From Cellulomonas fengjieae (lineage in GTDB: Bacteria; Actinomycetota; Actinomycetes; Actinomycetales; Cellulomonadaceae), in the NCBI RefSeq assembly GCF_018388465.1, contig NZ_CP074404.1, positions 372,001 to 436,000 of the forward strand: DNA of 64,000 nucleotides, written 5' to 3'. Below the pieces are notes generated by a model, which saw nothing but the letters and a program-made list of their open reading frames with translations, made no database searches and was not told the DNA's origin. This document shows, in pieces, positions 8,341 to 17,339 of the stretch (the stretch's first letter is position 1; every line of letters begins with the position of its first letter). The position numbers were made by a program, and so were the translations under genes.

Positions 8341-11300
8341 ATGAGGCACGCACGAGTTCGACGTCGGCCCCTCGAAACTATCGGGGTCGCGGTGACCGCG
8401 CTCGTGCTCGCCGCGGTCCCCGCCGTCGTGGTCAGCTCCGCGACGCCGGCGGCTGCGGTGGACACGACCCTGATCTCGACCGACTTCACCGACGGCACGC
8501 TCGGTGCCTGGGAGGCCAGCGGCCTCGGCGCCGAGCAGCTCACGGTGGTCGACGTGGAGGGCGACAACGCCCTCCAGGTGGCCGGCCGGTCCGAGGACTT
8601 CCACGGCATCCAGACCCCCGCCGGCCTGTTCACGGACGTGGAGCCGGGCACCGAGCTGACGTTGTCGATGCGCGCACGGCTGGCGCCGGGGACGGCCGGG
8701 TCCGCCGGGGTGCGCCTGGTGGTGAAGCCGGCGTACACGTGGGTGGGCAACACCACGATGACCGCGGACGCGTGGACGACCGTCACGGGCACGTACACCG
8801 TGGCCGCCGACGCGGACACCGCGGCGCTGCAGGTGTACGTCGGCACCGGCGCCCTCGACGCGCCGTACACCTACCTGCTCGACGACATCGTGATCACCGG
8901 CAGCACCGGTGAGGGCCCGGGCGAGACGCCGGACGTCCTGCCCGGTGGCGCGCTGAACCCGACGCCCACGCCCGTCACCGGGGCGCAGGGCACGGGCGAC
9001 CGGGCCGCGCTGACCTTCGACGACGGCCCCAACGGCGCCGACACCACCGCGCTGCTGGACTTCCTGGCGGAGCGGGAGCTGCAGGCGACGTTCTGCGTCA
9101 TCGGCCAGAACATCCAGGCCCCGGGCGGGGCCGACATCCTGAAGCGGATCGTGGCCGACGGGCACACCCTGTGCAACCACGGCACCTCGTACGAGCCCTT
9201 GGACGGCACGCAGGCCGAGGTCGCGGCCGACCTGGCCGACAACCTGACGATCATCCGGACCGCGCTGGGCGACCCGTCGGCGCAGGTCCCGTTCTTCCGG
9301 GCCGCCAACGGCGTCTGGACGACCGCCAACCAGAATGCGGCCGTCGCGCTCGGCATGCAGCCGCTGGCCGTCATCAACACGATCAGCGACTGGGAGACGC
9401 AGGACGAGGCGACGCTGACAGCCAACCTGCGCTCCGCGATGGTGAGCGGTCAGCTCGTGCTCGTGCACGACGGCGGGGGGAACCGCGCGGCCTCGGTCGC
9501 GGCCACCAGGACCGTGGTGCAGGAGCGTCTCGACGCGGGCTGGACGTTCACGCTGCCCGCCGTCACGCTCGCGCCCAGCCAGCCGCCGGGTACCGCCGTG
9601 ATCAGCGCCGACTTCGAGGACGGTCTGCAGGGCTGGGCCCCGCGGGCCACCGACACGGGCCAGGGCACCCTCGCCGTCACCGACGAGTACGCGCACGGCG
9701 GCGCGCAGGCCGCGCTGCTGACCGAGCGGACCTCCCAGGGCCACGGCATCGGCTTCGACGCGACCGGCGTGCTCATCCCCGGCACCCGCTACGAGTACTC
9801 GGCGTGGCTGCGGTTCGCGCCCGGGCAGACCGTCGACGACATCTGGCTGAGCATGGCCCGGACGGTCGGCGACAGCACGTCCTACGACACGATCGCGCAG
9901 TTCACCGGCATGTCGGACGGCGAGTGGGTCCAGGTCTCCGGGAACTTCCAGATGGCGGCGGCCGACTCGGCGCTGCTGTACTTCGAGACCGCGTACGACG
10001 GCGGGGACACCGGCAACACGTCCGACTTCCTCGTCGACGACATCGAGGTCAAGGTCCAGGACCCGCTGCAGGTCGAGGACCTGACGCCCATCAAGGACAC
10101 CGTCGACTTCGCGGTCGGCGCGGCGATCGACAGCCGTGAGCTGACCGGGGCGCCGTCGGAGCTGCTGCTCAGGCACTTCGACCAGGTCACCTCCGAGAAC
10201 TACATGAAGCCGGAGGCCTGGTACGACGCCGAGCAGACGTTCACCCCGCACCCCGAGGCCGACGCGCTCATGCAGTACGCGCAGGACAACGACGTGCGCG
10301 TCTACGGCCACACCCTCGTGTGGCACAGCCAGACCCCGGCCTGGTTCTTCCAGGACGCGGCCGGCGCGCCGCTGACCACGAGCGCGGCGGACCAGCAGGT
10401 GCTCAGGGACCGGCTGCGGACGCACATCTTCGACGTCGCGCAGCACCTGAGCGACACCTACGGCGAGTTCGGCAGCGACACCAACCCGCTGGTGGCCTTC
10501 GACGTGGTCAACGAGGTGGTCAACGACGGCGGCGAGTTCGCCGACGGGCTGCGCCGCAGCGAGTGGTTCCGCATCCTGGGCGAGGACTTCATCGACCTCG
10601 CCTTCCAGTACGCGGACGAGGCCTTCAACGACGAGTACGCCGCGGCGGGCACCGACCGGCCGATCACCCTGTTCATCAACGACTACAACACCGAGCAGGG
10701 CGGCAAGCAGGCCCGCCTGCACGCGCTGGTCGAGCGGCTGCTCGCCCGCGGCGTGCCGGTCGACGGCGTGGGCCACCAGTTCCACGTGAGCCTGGCCATG
10801 CCCGTCGAGGCGCTCGAGGCGGCGCTGGTCGCGTTCGAGGACCTCGGGCTGACGCAGGCGGTCACCGAGCTCGACGTCACGACCGGGACCCCGGTGACGG
10901 ACGGGAAGCTCATCGAGCAGGGGTACTACTACCGCGACGCGTTCCGGGTCTTCCGGGAGCACGCCGACGACCTGTTCTCGGTCACCGTCTGGGGCCTGAC
11001 CGACGGACGCAGCTGGCGTGCGGACGCCGGGGCACCCCTGGTCTTCGACGACCTCCTGCAGGCGAAGCCCGCCTACTACGGGATCGTCGATGCCGAGCTC
11101 CCGGCCCGGCAGCGTGCGGCCAACGTCTTCCAGGACGACGTCCCCCTGGACGACGACGTCACGACCGACCTGCGGTGGTCGCAGCTGCCGCTGCACACGA
11201 TCGACGCCGGGACCGCGTTCCAGCTCCGCTGGGCACCGGACCACCTGACGGCGTTCGTGCAGGTGGACGACGCCACCGTGGAGGCGTCCGACGGCATCGA

Positions 11301-12675
11301 GATCGAGTACGCCGGCCGGACCGTCACCTTCGCGCGGGACGGGTCGGGCGACGTCGAGGGGGTCGTCACGGAGCGCGAGGGCGGCTACTCGGCCGTCGTG
11401 CGGCTGCCGCTGGCCACCCCCGTGGCGGAGGGCGGCACGGTGCCCTTCGACATCCGGGTCACGGACGGCACCGAGACGACGCCGTGGAACACGCCGGGGG
11501 CCATCGGCAACCTCACGCTCGTCGAGCCGCTGTCGTACGCCGAGGTCACCGAGGCGGGCACGGCACCGGCGATCGACGGCGACGAGGACGCCGCCTGGGC
11601 CGACGCGGGCACCGTCCGCACGGAAAAGCAGACCAACGGCACCGGCGGCGCCGTGGCCGAGGTCCGCACGCTGTGGCAGGACAACACGCTGTTCGTGCTC
11701 GCCGAGGTCACCGACCCGGTCGTGGACGTCTCGGGCTCCGACCCGTGGATCCAGGACTCCGTCGAGATCTACGTCGACCCCGGCAACTACAAGAACGGCG
11801 CCTACCGGTACGACGACACCCAGATCCGGATCAGCGCCGCCAACGCGGTCTCGTTCGGCACCGGTGACGAGGCGTTCCAGCGCAACCGGGTGGTCAGCGC
11901 CACCCGGCTCACCGAGACCGGCTACGTGGTCGAGGCGTCCATCAGCCTGCTCGAGGACGGTGGCGCCGGGAGCTTCCACGGCGTGGACTTCCAGGTGAAC
12001 GACGCCAGTGGTGGCGCCCGCACCTCGATCCACAACTGGGCCGACCCCACCGGCGCGGGGTACCAGAGCACCGCGCGCTGGGGTGTCGTGCGGCTGGTCG
12101 AGGCCGAGCCGACCATCCCGTCGTCCACCACCACGCTGACGGCCTCCCGGTCGAGCCAGGTCTTCGGCTCCTCCAGCCGGGTGGTGCTCACCGCGACCGT
12201 GACGGCCGACGTGCCGGTCGCGGGGACGGTCGAGTTCGTCTCGGGCACCACGGTGCTCGGCACGGGGACGTTGCAGGGCGGCACGGCCACGCTGCGGCTA
12301 CCGGCCTCCACGCCGGCCGGTAGCTACCAGGTGGTCGCCCGGTTCGCCGGCGACGCCGGGGTGACGGGCTCGGAGTCGGCGCCGGTGACGGTCGTGGTGG
12401 CCAAGGTGACCACGACGACCGGTCTCACGGTGACCCCCGGCTTCCTGTTCATCCCGTCGTTCGCGGTGGTCACCGTCGCCGCGGACAACGGGAAGGCGCC
12501 GTCGGGCACCGTCGAGATCCGTGAGGGCGGCACGGTCGTCAAGCGCCTGAAGGTGGTGCTGGGGATCGCCGTCGGCACGGTCCCGTCGGGCCGGCACACG
12601 TACACGGCGACGTTCGTCCCCAGCGACGCCGCCAACGTCAGCGCCAGCACCAGCGCACCCGTGCGCACGCGCTGA
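8341..12675 (+). CDS. Secreted multidomain acetylxylan deacetylase / endo-beta-1,4-xylanase (CE4-GH10)
   Basis: A 1444-residue secreted enzyme that should remove acetyl groups from xylan and cut its backbone. Order: signal peptide (1-38, ending A-T-P-A-A-A); a CBM22/CBM4-9-like binding domain (about 39-190); a NodB/CE4 deacetylase (about 218-415) with T-F-D-D-G-P at 225-230 and the H-x-x-x-x-H pair near 275/280; a second CBM22-like domain (420-575); and a GH10 catalytic domain (about 580-918) with acid/base Glu725 (D-V-V-N-E) and nucleophile Glu843 (T-E-L-D). A degenerate and then a clear CBM9-like domain follow (about 1064-1254), then two Ig-like domains. No sorting signal is seen. ATG 8341 follows AAAGGAG. 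The gene splits nadB from nadC and has its own terminator. Confidence 0.93.
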   Translation: MRHARVRRRPLETIGVAVTALVLAAVPAVVVSSATPAAAVDTTLISTDFTDGTLGAWEASGLGAEQLTVVDVEGDNALQVAGRSEDFHGIQTPAGLFTDVEPGTELTLSMRARLAPGTAGSAGVRLVVKPAYTWVGNTTMTADAWTTVTGTYTVAADADTAALQVYVGTGALDAPYTYLLDDIVITGSTGEGPGETPDVLPGGALNPTPTPVTGAQGTGDRAALTFDDGPNGADTTALLDFLAERELQATFCVIGQNIQAPGGADILKRIVADGHTLCNHGTSYEPLDGTQAEVAADLADNLTIIRTALGDPSAQVPFFRAANGVWTTANQNAAVALGMQPLAVINTISDWETQDEATLTANLRSAMVSGQLVLVHDGGGNRAASVAATRTVVQERLDAGWTFTLPAVTLAPSQPPGTAVISADFEDGLQGWAPRATDTGQGTLAVTDEYAHGGAQAALLTERTSQGHGIGFDATGVLIPGTRYEYSAWLRFAPGQTVDDIWLSMARTVGDSTSYDTIAQFTGMSDGEWVQVSGNFQMAAADSALLYFETAYDGGDTGNTSDFLVDDIEVKVQDPLQVEDLTPIKDTVDFAVGAAIDSRELTGAPSELLLRHFDQVTSENYMKPEAWYDAEQTFTPHPEADALMQYAQDNDVRVYGHTLVWHSQTPAWFFQDAAGAPLTTSAADQQVLRDRLRTHIFDVAQHLSDTYGEFGSDTNPLVAFDVVNEVVNDGGEFADGLRRSEWFRILGEDFIDLAFQYADEAFNDEYAAAGTDRPITLFINDYNTEQGGKQARLHALVERLLARGVPVDGVGHQFHVSLAMPVEALEAALVAFEDLGLTQAVTELDVTTGTPVTDGKLIEQGYYYRDAFRVFREHADDLFSVTVWGLTDGRSWRADAGAPLVFDDLLQAKPAYYGIVDAELPARQRAANVFQDDVPLDDDVTTDLRWSQLPLHTIDAGTAFQLRWAPDHLTAFVQVDDATVEASDGIEIEYAGRTVTFARDGSGDVEGVVTEREGGYSAVVRLPLATPVAEGGTVPFDIRVTDGTETTPWNTPGAIGNLTLVEPLSYAEVTEAGTAPAIDGDEDAAWADAGTVRTEKQTNGTGGAVAEVRTLWQDNTLFVLAEVTDPVVDVSGSDPWIQDSVEIYVDPGNYKNGAYRYDDTQIRISAANAVSFGTGDEAFQRNRVVSATRLTETGYVVEASISLLEDGGAGSFHGVDFQVNDASGGARTSIHNWADPTGAGYQSTARWGVVRLVEAEPTIPSSTTTLTASRSSQVFGSSSRVVLTATVTADVPVAGTVEFVSGTTVLGTGTLQGGTATLRLPASTPAGSYQVVARFAGDAGVTGSESAPVTVVVAKVTTTTGLTVTPGFLFIPSFAVVTVAADNGKAPSGTVEIREGGTVVKRLKVVLGIAVGTVPSGRHTYTATFVPSDAANVSASTSAPVRTR
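8373..8389. promoter_or_regulatory. Third ACTATCG element, inside the xylanase coding start
   Basis: CGAAACTATCGGGGTCG matches the upstream element CGACACTATCGGTGTCG (8211-8227) at 15 of 17 positions, 162 bases away. It lies at codons 11-17 of the xylanase gene. An intragenic auxiliary operator is plausible but could be coincidence with the encoded signal-peptide residues. Confidence 0.4.
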
Positions 12676-12684
12676 CGGCCGGCA

Positions 12685-12721
12685 CCGAGGCCCGCGTCCC
12701 CCCTCCGGGCGCGGGCCTCGG
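12685..12721 (+). terminator. Terminator of the xylanase gene
   Basis: A 12-bp perfect stem, CCGAGGCCCGCG paired with CGCGGGCCTCGG around a 13-base loop, starts 9 bases after the xylanase stop. No T-run follows, as is usual at this GC content. It isolates the xylanase transcript from nadC. Confidence 0.8.
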
Positions 12722-12737
12722 TCGTGTCCGCGGCCGG

Positions 12738-12743
12738 TAGCGT
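12738..12743 (+). promoter_or_regulatory. Leaderless -10 box of nadC
   Basis: TAGCGT ends 6 bases before GTG 12750, the spacing that places the transcription start at the start codon. It is preceded by GG, as at lysS, xylR and cysS in this window. Confidence 0.6.
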
Positions 12744-12749
12744 GACGCC

Positions 12750-13655
12750 GTGATCGCGCCGACTGCTGCCCTGGACCCTGCCTGGATCGCCCGCACGGTC
12801 GCGGTGGCGCTCGACGAGGACCTGGGCCTGGAGCCCGGTCGGGACGTCACCACGCAGGCCACGATCCCGCCCGATGCGACCGGCGCCGCCGACCTCGTCG
12901 CGCGTCAGGACGGTGTGGTGGCGGGCCTCGTGGTGGTGCCCGAGGTCGTCGCGCAGGTGGCCGGCCGGCTCGGGCTGCCGGTCCCGACCGTGGACCAGCG
13001 CGTCCCCGACGGCACCCGCGTGGCCCGGGGAGACGTGCTGGCGGTGCTGCGCGGCCCCGTGCAGGTGCTGCTCGTCGCCGAGCGCACGCTGCTCAACCTG
13101 GCCTCCCGCGCCTCGGGCGTCGCCACCCACACCCGCCGCTGGGCCGACGCCCTCGACGGCACGGGCGCCCAGGTGCTCGACACCCGCAAGACGACCCCCG
13201 GCCTGCGCGCGCTGGAGAAGTACGCGGTGCGCTGTGGCGGTGGCACCAACAAGCGCATGGGCCTGTTCGACGTCGCGATGGTCAAGGACAACCACGTGGT
13301 GGCGGCGGGATCGGTGTCGGCGGCGATCGCGGCGGTCCGGGAACGGTTCCCCGACGTGACCGTCCAGGTCGAGGCGGACACCCTGGACCAGGCGCTCGAG
13401 GCGGTCGCCGCGGGCGCGCGGTTCCTGCTGCTGGACAACATGGCGACGCCGCTGCTGGCCCAGGTCGTCGCGGCGGTGCGCGCCACGGCGGACGGCGTCG
13501 AGCTGGAGGCGACCGGCAACCTCACGCTGGACCGCGCGCGGGAGGTGGCGCAGACGGGGGTCGACTACCTGTCCGTCGGCGGCCTCACGCACTCGTCGCC
13601 GATCCTCGACCTGGCCCTCGATCTGTCGCCGGGGCTCACAGGAGCGCGCCGGTAG
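12750..13655 (+). CDS. nadC: Nicotinate-nucleotide pyrophosphorylase (quinolinate phosphoribosyltransferase)
   Basis: Converts quinolinate and PRPP to nicotinate mononucleotide in NAD synthesis. The 301-residue protein shows the family blocks E-R-T-L-L-N-L, D-T-R-K-T-T-P-G-L-R, K-Y-A-V-R-C-G-G-G, H-R/K-M-G-L-F-D and K-D-N-H, with V-E-A-D and L-L-D-N-M phosphate-binding loops toward the C-terminus. Length is typical. GTG 12750 has no ribosome site but has a TANNNT box 7 bases before it, so translation is probably leaderless. It is separated from nadB by the xylanase gene and so is no longer transcribed with it. The stop TAG is also part of the next promoter box. Confidence 0.95.
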   Translation: MIAPTAALDPAWIARTVAVALDEDLGLEPGRDVTTQATIPPDATGAADLVARQDGVVAGLVVVPEVVAQVAGRLGLPVPTVDQRVPDGTRVARGDVLAVLRGPVQVLLVAERTLLNLASRASGVATHTRRWADALDGTGAQVLDTRKTTPGLRALEKYAVRCGGGTNKRMGLFDVAMVKDNHVVAAGSVSAAIAAVRERFPDVTVQVEADTLDQALEAVAAGARFLLLDNMATPLLAQVVAAVRATADGVELEATGNLTLDRAREVAQTGVDYLSVGGLTHSSPILDLALDLSPGLTGARR

Positions 13656-13658
13656 GAT
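13653..13658 (+). promoter_or_regulatory. Leaderless -10 box of lysS
   Basis: TAGGAT, whose first three bases are the nadC stop codon, ends 6 bases before GTG 13665. There is no purine-rich ribosome site, supporting a leaderless start. Confidence 0.6.
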
Positions 13659-13664
13659 CGTGGG

Positions 13665-15185
13665 GTGAGCGAGACGCCCGAGAGCACCCCTGCAGCCGAC
13701 GACGCCCCCGAGCAGATCCGGGTCCGGCGCGAGAAGCGGGACCGGCTCCTGGCGTCGGGCGTCGAGGCCTACCCGGTCGGCGTCCCGCGCACCCACACGA
13801 TCGCGCAGGTGCGCGCCGAGCACCCGGACCTCGAACCGGGCCAGGAGACGGACGACGAGGTCGGCGTGGCCGGCCGCGTCGTGTTCATCCGGATCGGCGG
13901 CAAGCTCTGCTTCGCCACGCTGCAGGACGGCGAGGGCAACCGGCTGCAGGCCATGTTCAGCCTGGACGCCGTGGGCCAGGAACGCCTCGCGGCGTTCAAG
14001 ACCGACGTCGACCTCGGCGACCACCTGTTCGTGCACGGCCGCGTCATCAGCTCGCGCCGCGGCGAGCTGTCCGTCCTCGCCGACTCGTGGCAGCTGGCCG
14101 CCAAGGCGCTGCGGCCGCTGCCCAACCTGTACGACGGCGTGGAGCTGTCCGAGGAGGCGCGCGTCCGGCAGCGCTACGTCGACCTCATCGTGCGCCCGAA
14201 GGCCCGCGAGACGGCCCGGCAGCGGCCCGCGGTGCTGCGCTCGCTGCGGGACAACTTCCACCGCCGCGACTTCATCGAGATCGAGACGCCGATGCTGCAG
14301 ACGCAGCCCGGCGGTGCGGCGGCCCGGCCGTTCGTCACGCACATGAACGCCTTCGACATCGACCTGTACCTGCGGATCGCGCCGGAGCTCTTCCTCAAGC
14401 GCGCGCTGGTGGGTGGGCTCGAGCGCGTCTTCGAGATCAACCGCAACTTCCGCAACGAGGGCGCGGACTCCACGCACTCGCCCGAGTTCGCGATGCTCGA
14501 GGCGTACGAGTCCTACGGGGACTACAACACCATGGCCGCGCTGACCAAGGACCTGGTGCAGACCGCCGCCCAGGACGTCCTGGGCACCACGGTCGTGGTG
14601 ATGCCCGACGGCGAGGAGTACGACCTCGGCGGCGACTGGACCGAGCTGACGATGTACGGCTCGCTGTCGGAGTCCCTGGGGGAGCAGATCACGCCGGAGA
14701 CCAGCCTGGACGCGCTGCTGGCCTACGCCGACAAGCTCGGCGTCGAGACCGACCCCGCGCGGGTGAGCCACGGCAAGCTGGTCGAGCAGCTGTGGGAGCA
14801 CCAGGTGGGCGACCATCTCTTTGCACCCACATTCGTGCGTGATTTCCCGGTGGAGACGAGCCCTCTCACGCGTGATCACCGCACTATCCCCGGAGTCGTC
14901 GAGAAGTGGGACCTGTATGTGCGCGGGTTCGAGCTCGCGACCGCCTATTCCGAGCTGGTCGACCCGGTCATCCAGCGCCGCCGGTTCGAGGCGCAGGCGC
15001 TGCTCGCCGCCGCCGGTGACGACGAGGCGATGCGCGTGGATGAGGACTTTCTCACGGCGGTCGAGTACGCCCTGCCACCCGCGGGTGGGCTCGGCCTCGG
15101 GATCGACAGGTTGCTCATGGCACTGACCGGCCTGGGTATCCGCGAGACCATCCTGTTCCCGCTCGTGAAGCCGCTGAGCTCATGA
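13665..15185 (+). CDS. lysS: Lysyl-tRNA synthetase, class II
   Basis: Charges tRNA-Lys. The 506-residue protein has an N-terminal OB-fold ([15 protein letters not shown]) and a class II catalytic core. Motif 1 is near E-T-P-M-L; motif 2 is [11 protein letters not shown] with the following T-H-S-P-E-F; motif 3 is [11 protein letters not shown]. These blocks are lysine-specific. Length is normal. From about 14814 to the end, codon choice becomes less GC-extreme than in the first 1.1 kb. The stop overlaps the start of the small membrane gene (CATGA). lysS followed by lsr2 is the conserved actinobacterial order. Confidence 0.97.
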   Translation: MSETPESTPAADDAPEQIRVRREKRDRLLASGVEAYPVGVPRTHTIAQVRAEHPDLEPGQETDDEVGVAGRVVFIRIGGKLCFATLQDGEGNRLQAMFSLDAVGQERLAAFKTDVDLGDHLFVHGRVISSRRGELSVLADSWQLAAKALRPLPNLYDGVELSEEARVRQRYVDLIVRPKARETARQRPAVLRSLRDNFHRRDFIEIETPMLQTQPGGAAARPFVTHMNAFDIDLYLRIAPELFLKRALVGGLERVFEINRNFRNEGADSTHSPEFAMLEAYESYGDYNTMAALTKDLVQTAAQDVLGTTVVVMPDGEEYDLGGDWTELTMYGSLSESLGEQITPETSLDALLAYADKLGVETDPARVSHGKLVEQLWEHQVGDHLFAPTFVRDFPVETSPLTRDHRTIPGVVEKWDLYVRGFELATAYSELVDPVIQRRRFEAQALLAAAGDDEAMRVDEDFLTAVEYALPPAGGLGLGIDRLLMALTGLGIRETILFPLVKPLSS

Positions 15186-15379
15186 ACACGCTGCTCACCG
15201 CGCTGATGGCGCTGCTGCCCTCGATCGGGGTCGGCCTGCTCTTCTGGTTCGCCATCCGGGCTCTCGTGAATGCAGACCGCACCGAGCGGGCTGCATTGGC
15301 CAAAATGGATGCCGAGGAACGCGAGGCAGAACGCGCCGCTTCGCGCAACAATGCCGAGGATTCTCGTCCCCCCGTTTGA
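15182..15379 (+). CDS. Small single-span membrane protein between lysS and lsr2
   Basis: A 65-residue protein with one hydrophobic segment (about 5-27: [13 protein letters not shown]...L-L-F-W-F). A charged Ala/Glu/Arg helix ([19 protein letters not shown]) that could form a coiled coil follows. ATG 15182 overlaps the lysS stop by four bases, so expression is coupled to lysS. The lsr2 -35 box overlaps its stop codon. Small proteins of this kind are common at this position in actinobacteria; no function is known to me. Confidence 0.72.
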   Translation: MNTLLTALMALLPSIGVGLLFWFAIRALVNADRTERAALAKMDAEEREAERAASRNNAEDSRPPV

Positions 15380-15404
15380 CGGACATATCGCCTGGTGCGA
15401 TAGT
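15376..15404 (+). promoter_or_regulatory. Vegetative promoter of lsr2
   Basis: TTGACG (15376-15381) and GATAGT (15399-15404) are separated by exactly 17 bases, the best sigma-70 type match in the window. Expected initiation is near 15411, leaving a leader of about 36 bases before ATG 15447. Confidence 0.75.
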
Positions 15405-15446
15405 GAACGCGACAGCATTCCTCACATCTGCCAGATGGAGCACGCA

Positions 15447-15779
15447 ATGGCGCAGAAGGTTCAGGTCCTGCTGGTCGACGACATCGACGGCGGAACCGCC
15501 GACGAGACCGTGACGTTCGGGCTCGACGGTGTCACGTACGAGATCGACCTGACGACCGATCACGCGACCGAGCTGCGTGACGCGCTGGCTCAGTGGGTCG
15601 GGCACGCCCGCAAGGTGGGCGCCCGCACCGGTGCACGGTCGACCCCCAGCCGCGGGCGGCGTTCCTCCACGGGGGACGCGCAGGCGATCCGCGAGTGGGC
15701 CAAGGAGAACGGGCACCACGTCTCCGAGCGTGGGCGCATCTCCGCGGAGGTCAAGGCCGCGTACGACGCGTCGCACTGA
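15447..15779 (+). CDS. lsr2: Lsr2 nucleoid-associated protein
   Basis: An H-NS-like DNA bridging protein that silences AT-rich, often horizontally acquired DNA in actinobacteria. The 110-residue protein has the N-terminal dimerisation part (A-Q-K-V-Q-V-L-L-V-D-D-I-D-G, T-V-T-F-G-L-D-G-V-T-Y-E-I-D-L), a Ser/Arg/Gly-rich linker, and the C-terminal DNA-binding domain. That domain contains I-R-E-W-A-K-E-N-G and the AT-hook-like R-G-R-I. ATG 15447 is chosen because GGAG at 15437-15440 is 6 bases upstream; ATG 15435 is also in frame but has no such site. A strong promoter and a strong terminator make this a single-gene transcript. Confidence 0.96.
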   Translation: MAQKVQVLLVDDIDGGTADETVTFGLDGVTYEIDLTTDHATELRDALAQWVGHARKVGARTGARSTPSRGRRSSTGDAQAIREWAKENGHHVSERGRISAEVKAAYDASH

Positions 15780-15799
15780 CGCATACCCAGCACGCAGCA

Positions 15800-15832
15800 C
15801 GAGAGCCCGGCACCCACGGTGCCGGGCTCTCG
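15800..15832. terminator. Bidirectional terminator between lsr2 and xylB
   Basis: A perfect 15-bp stem (CGAGAGCCCGGCACC with its complement) around a 3-base loop lies between the convergent ends of lsr2 and xylB. It can serve both strands. Confidence 0.85.
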
Positions 15833-15838
15833 TCATGC

Positions 15839-17242
15839 TCAGGCGGGTCGGGTGCCCGTGAGCTCGCGCACGGCGGCGTACTGCTCACGGATCCGCGGCA
15901 CCGGGTCCCCGGTGCACGTGGTGGCCTCCGTGCCGGAGCTCCACGCGGGGGGCGTCGCGTCGCCGGAGAGCACCCAGGCCGCCTGTCGGGCGGCGCCGTC
16001 GGCGACGTACTCGCCCGGTGTGGGCACGCGGACGTCGAGGCCGAACACCGAGGGGGCGATCGCGCGCACGGCGGCCGACTGCGCACCGCCGCCGATCAGG
16101 AACAGCCGCTCGACCGCGACCCCCTGTGCGCGCAGCGCGTCGATGCCGTCGGCGAGCGCGCAGAGCATGCCCTCGACGGCTGCCCGCGCCAGGTGCGCCG
16201 GCGTGGTGTTGGCCAGCCGCATGCCGTGCAGGGCCCCCGTCGCGTCGGGCTTGTTCGGCGTGCGCTCGCCCTCCAGGTAGGGCACGAGGACGAGCCCGTC
16301 GGCACCGGCGGGTGCGGACAGCGCGAGCGCGGACAGTCCCGCGTGGTCCACGCCGAGCATCCGCGCCGCGGCATCCAGCACCCGCGACGCGTTGAGGGTG
16401 CACGCCAGCGGCAGGAACGCGCCGGTGGCGTCGGCGAAGCCGGTCACCAGGCCGGAGCCGTCGGCCGTGGCCCGCGACGCGATCGCGGAGACGACGCCGG
16501 AGGTGCCGATCGAGATCGCCACGTCGCCGGGCTGCAGCCCCAGGGCGAGAGCCGCGGCGGCGTTGTCCCCGGCACCCGGACCGAGCACGGCGCCGCCGGC
16601 GGTGCGGGGGCCGCGCTCGTACGGACCGAGCACCCGGGGGACCAGGGCGTCGTGGCCGAGGGCGAGCTGGAGCAGGTCCGGCCGGTAGTCCTCCGTGGCG
16701 GGGGACCAGTACCCGGTGCCGGAGGCGTCCGAGCGGTCGGTGACCAGGGCGTCGAGCCCGGTCGCGCCCGCCAGGCGCCAGGTCAGCCAGTCGTGGGGGA
16801 GCGCGACGGCCGCGACGCGCGCGGCGTTCTCGGGCTCGGCGTCCCGCAGCCAGCGCAGCTTGGTGACGGTGAGGGAGGCGACGGGCACGGAGCCGACGGC
16901 GTCGGCCCACGCCTGCGGGCCGCCCAGCTCACCGATCAGGTCCAGCGCGGCCTGGGCCGAGCGCGTGTCGTTCCACAGCAGCGCGTCACGGACCACCTCG
17001 CCCCGCGCGTCGAGAGCGACCATCCCGTGCTGCTGGCCGCCGACGGAGATCGCCTCGACGTCGTCGAGGCCCCCCGCCCGGACGATCGCCGACTGCAGGG
17101 CGTCCCACCAGTACCAGGGCGCCACCTCCGTGCCGTCCGGGTGGGCCGCGCGCCCGGAGCGCACGAGGGCTCCGGTCTGCGCGTCGCGGACGACGACCTT
17201 GCAGGACTGCGTCGACGAGTCGATGCCGGCGACGAGAGCCAT
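15839..17242 (-). CDS. xylB: Xylulokinase
   Basis: Phosphorylates D-xylulose to xylulose 5-phosphate for the pentose phosphate pathway. The 467-residue FGGY-family kinase begins [10 protein letters not shown] and includes [10 protein letters not shown] and L-W-N-D-T-R, which bind xylulose. Also present are [18 protein letters not shown] (catalytic Asp) and F-L-I-G-G-G-A-Q-S. The start ATG follows a GGAGGT ribosome site on the minus strand. It is the second gene of a xylA-xylB operon; the 97-base gap after xylA holds a long palindromic repeat. Confidence 0.96.
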   Translation of the reverse strand: MALVAGIDSSTQSCKVVVRDAQTGALVRSGRAAHPDGTEVAPWYWWDALQSAIVRAGGLDDVEAISVGGQQHGMVALDARGEVVRDALLWNDTRSAQAALDLIGELGGPQAWADAVGSVPVASLTVTKLRWLRDAEPENAARVAAVALPHDWLTWRLAGATGLDALVTDRSDASGTGYWSPATEDYRPDLLQLALGHDALVPRVLGPYERGPRTAGGAVLGPGAGDNAAAALALGLQPGDVAISIGTSGVVSAIASRATADGSGLVTGFADATGAFLPLACTLNASRVLDAAARMLGVDHAGLSALALSAPAGADGLVLVPYLEGERTPNKPDATGALHGMRLANTTPAHLARAAVEGMLCALADGIDALRAQGVAVERLFLIGGGAQSAAVRAIAPSVFGLDVRVPTPGEYVADGAARQAAWVLSGDATPPAWSSGTEATTCTGDPVPRIREQYAAVRELTGTRPA

Positions 17243-17268
17243 GGTCTACCTCCAGGGTGAACCCGCAA

Positions 17269-17310
17269 CGTCCGAGCAGAGGAGGCCCAGGGCCTCCATC
17301 TGCTCGGACG
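17269..17310. repeat. Dispersed palindromic repeat, copy A (between xylA and xylB)
   Basis: Outer arms CGTCCGAGCAGA and TCTGCTCGGACG (12 bp, perfect) enclose a second perfect 7-bp stem (GGAGGCC/GGCCTCC, loop CAG) with a single bulged A. It belongs to a family of four copies in this window that share outer arms but differ inside. In the xylA-xylB transcript it would form a strong hairpin and could lower xylB expression. Confidence 0.85.
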
Positions 17311-17339
17311 CAGGGAGTGAGTGGTGCGGGTGGGACAGG

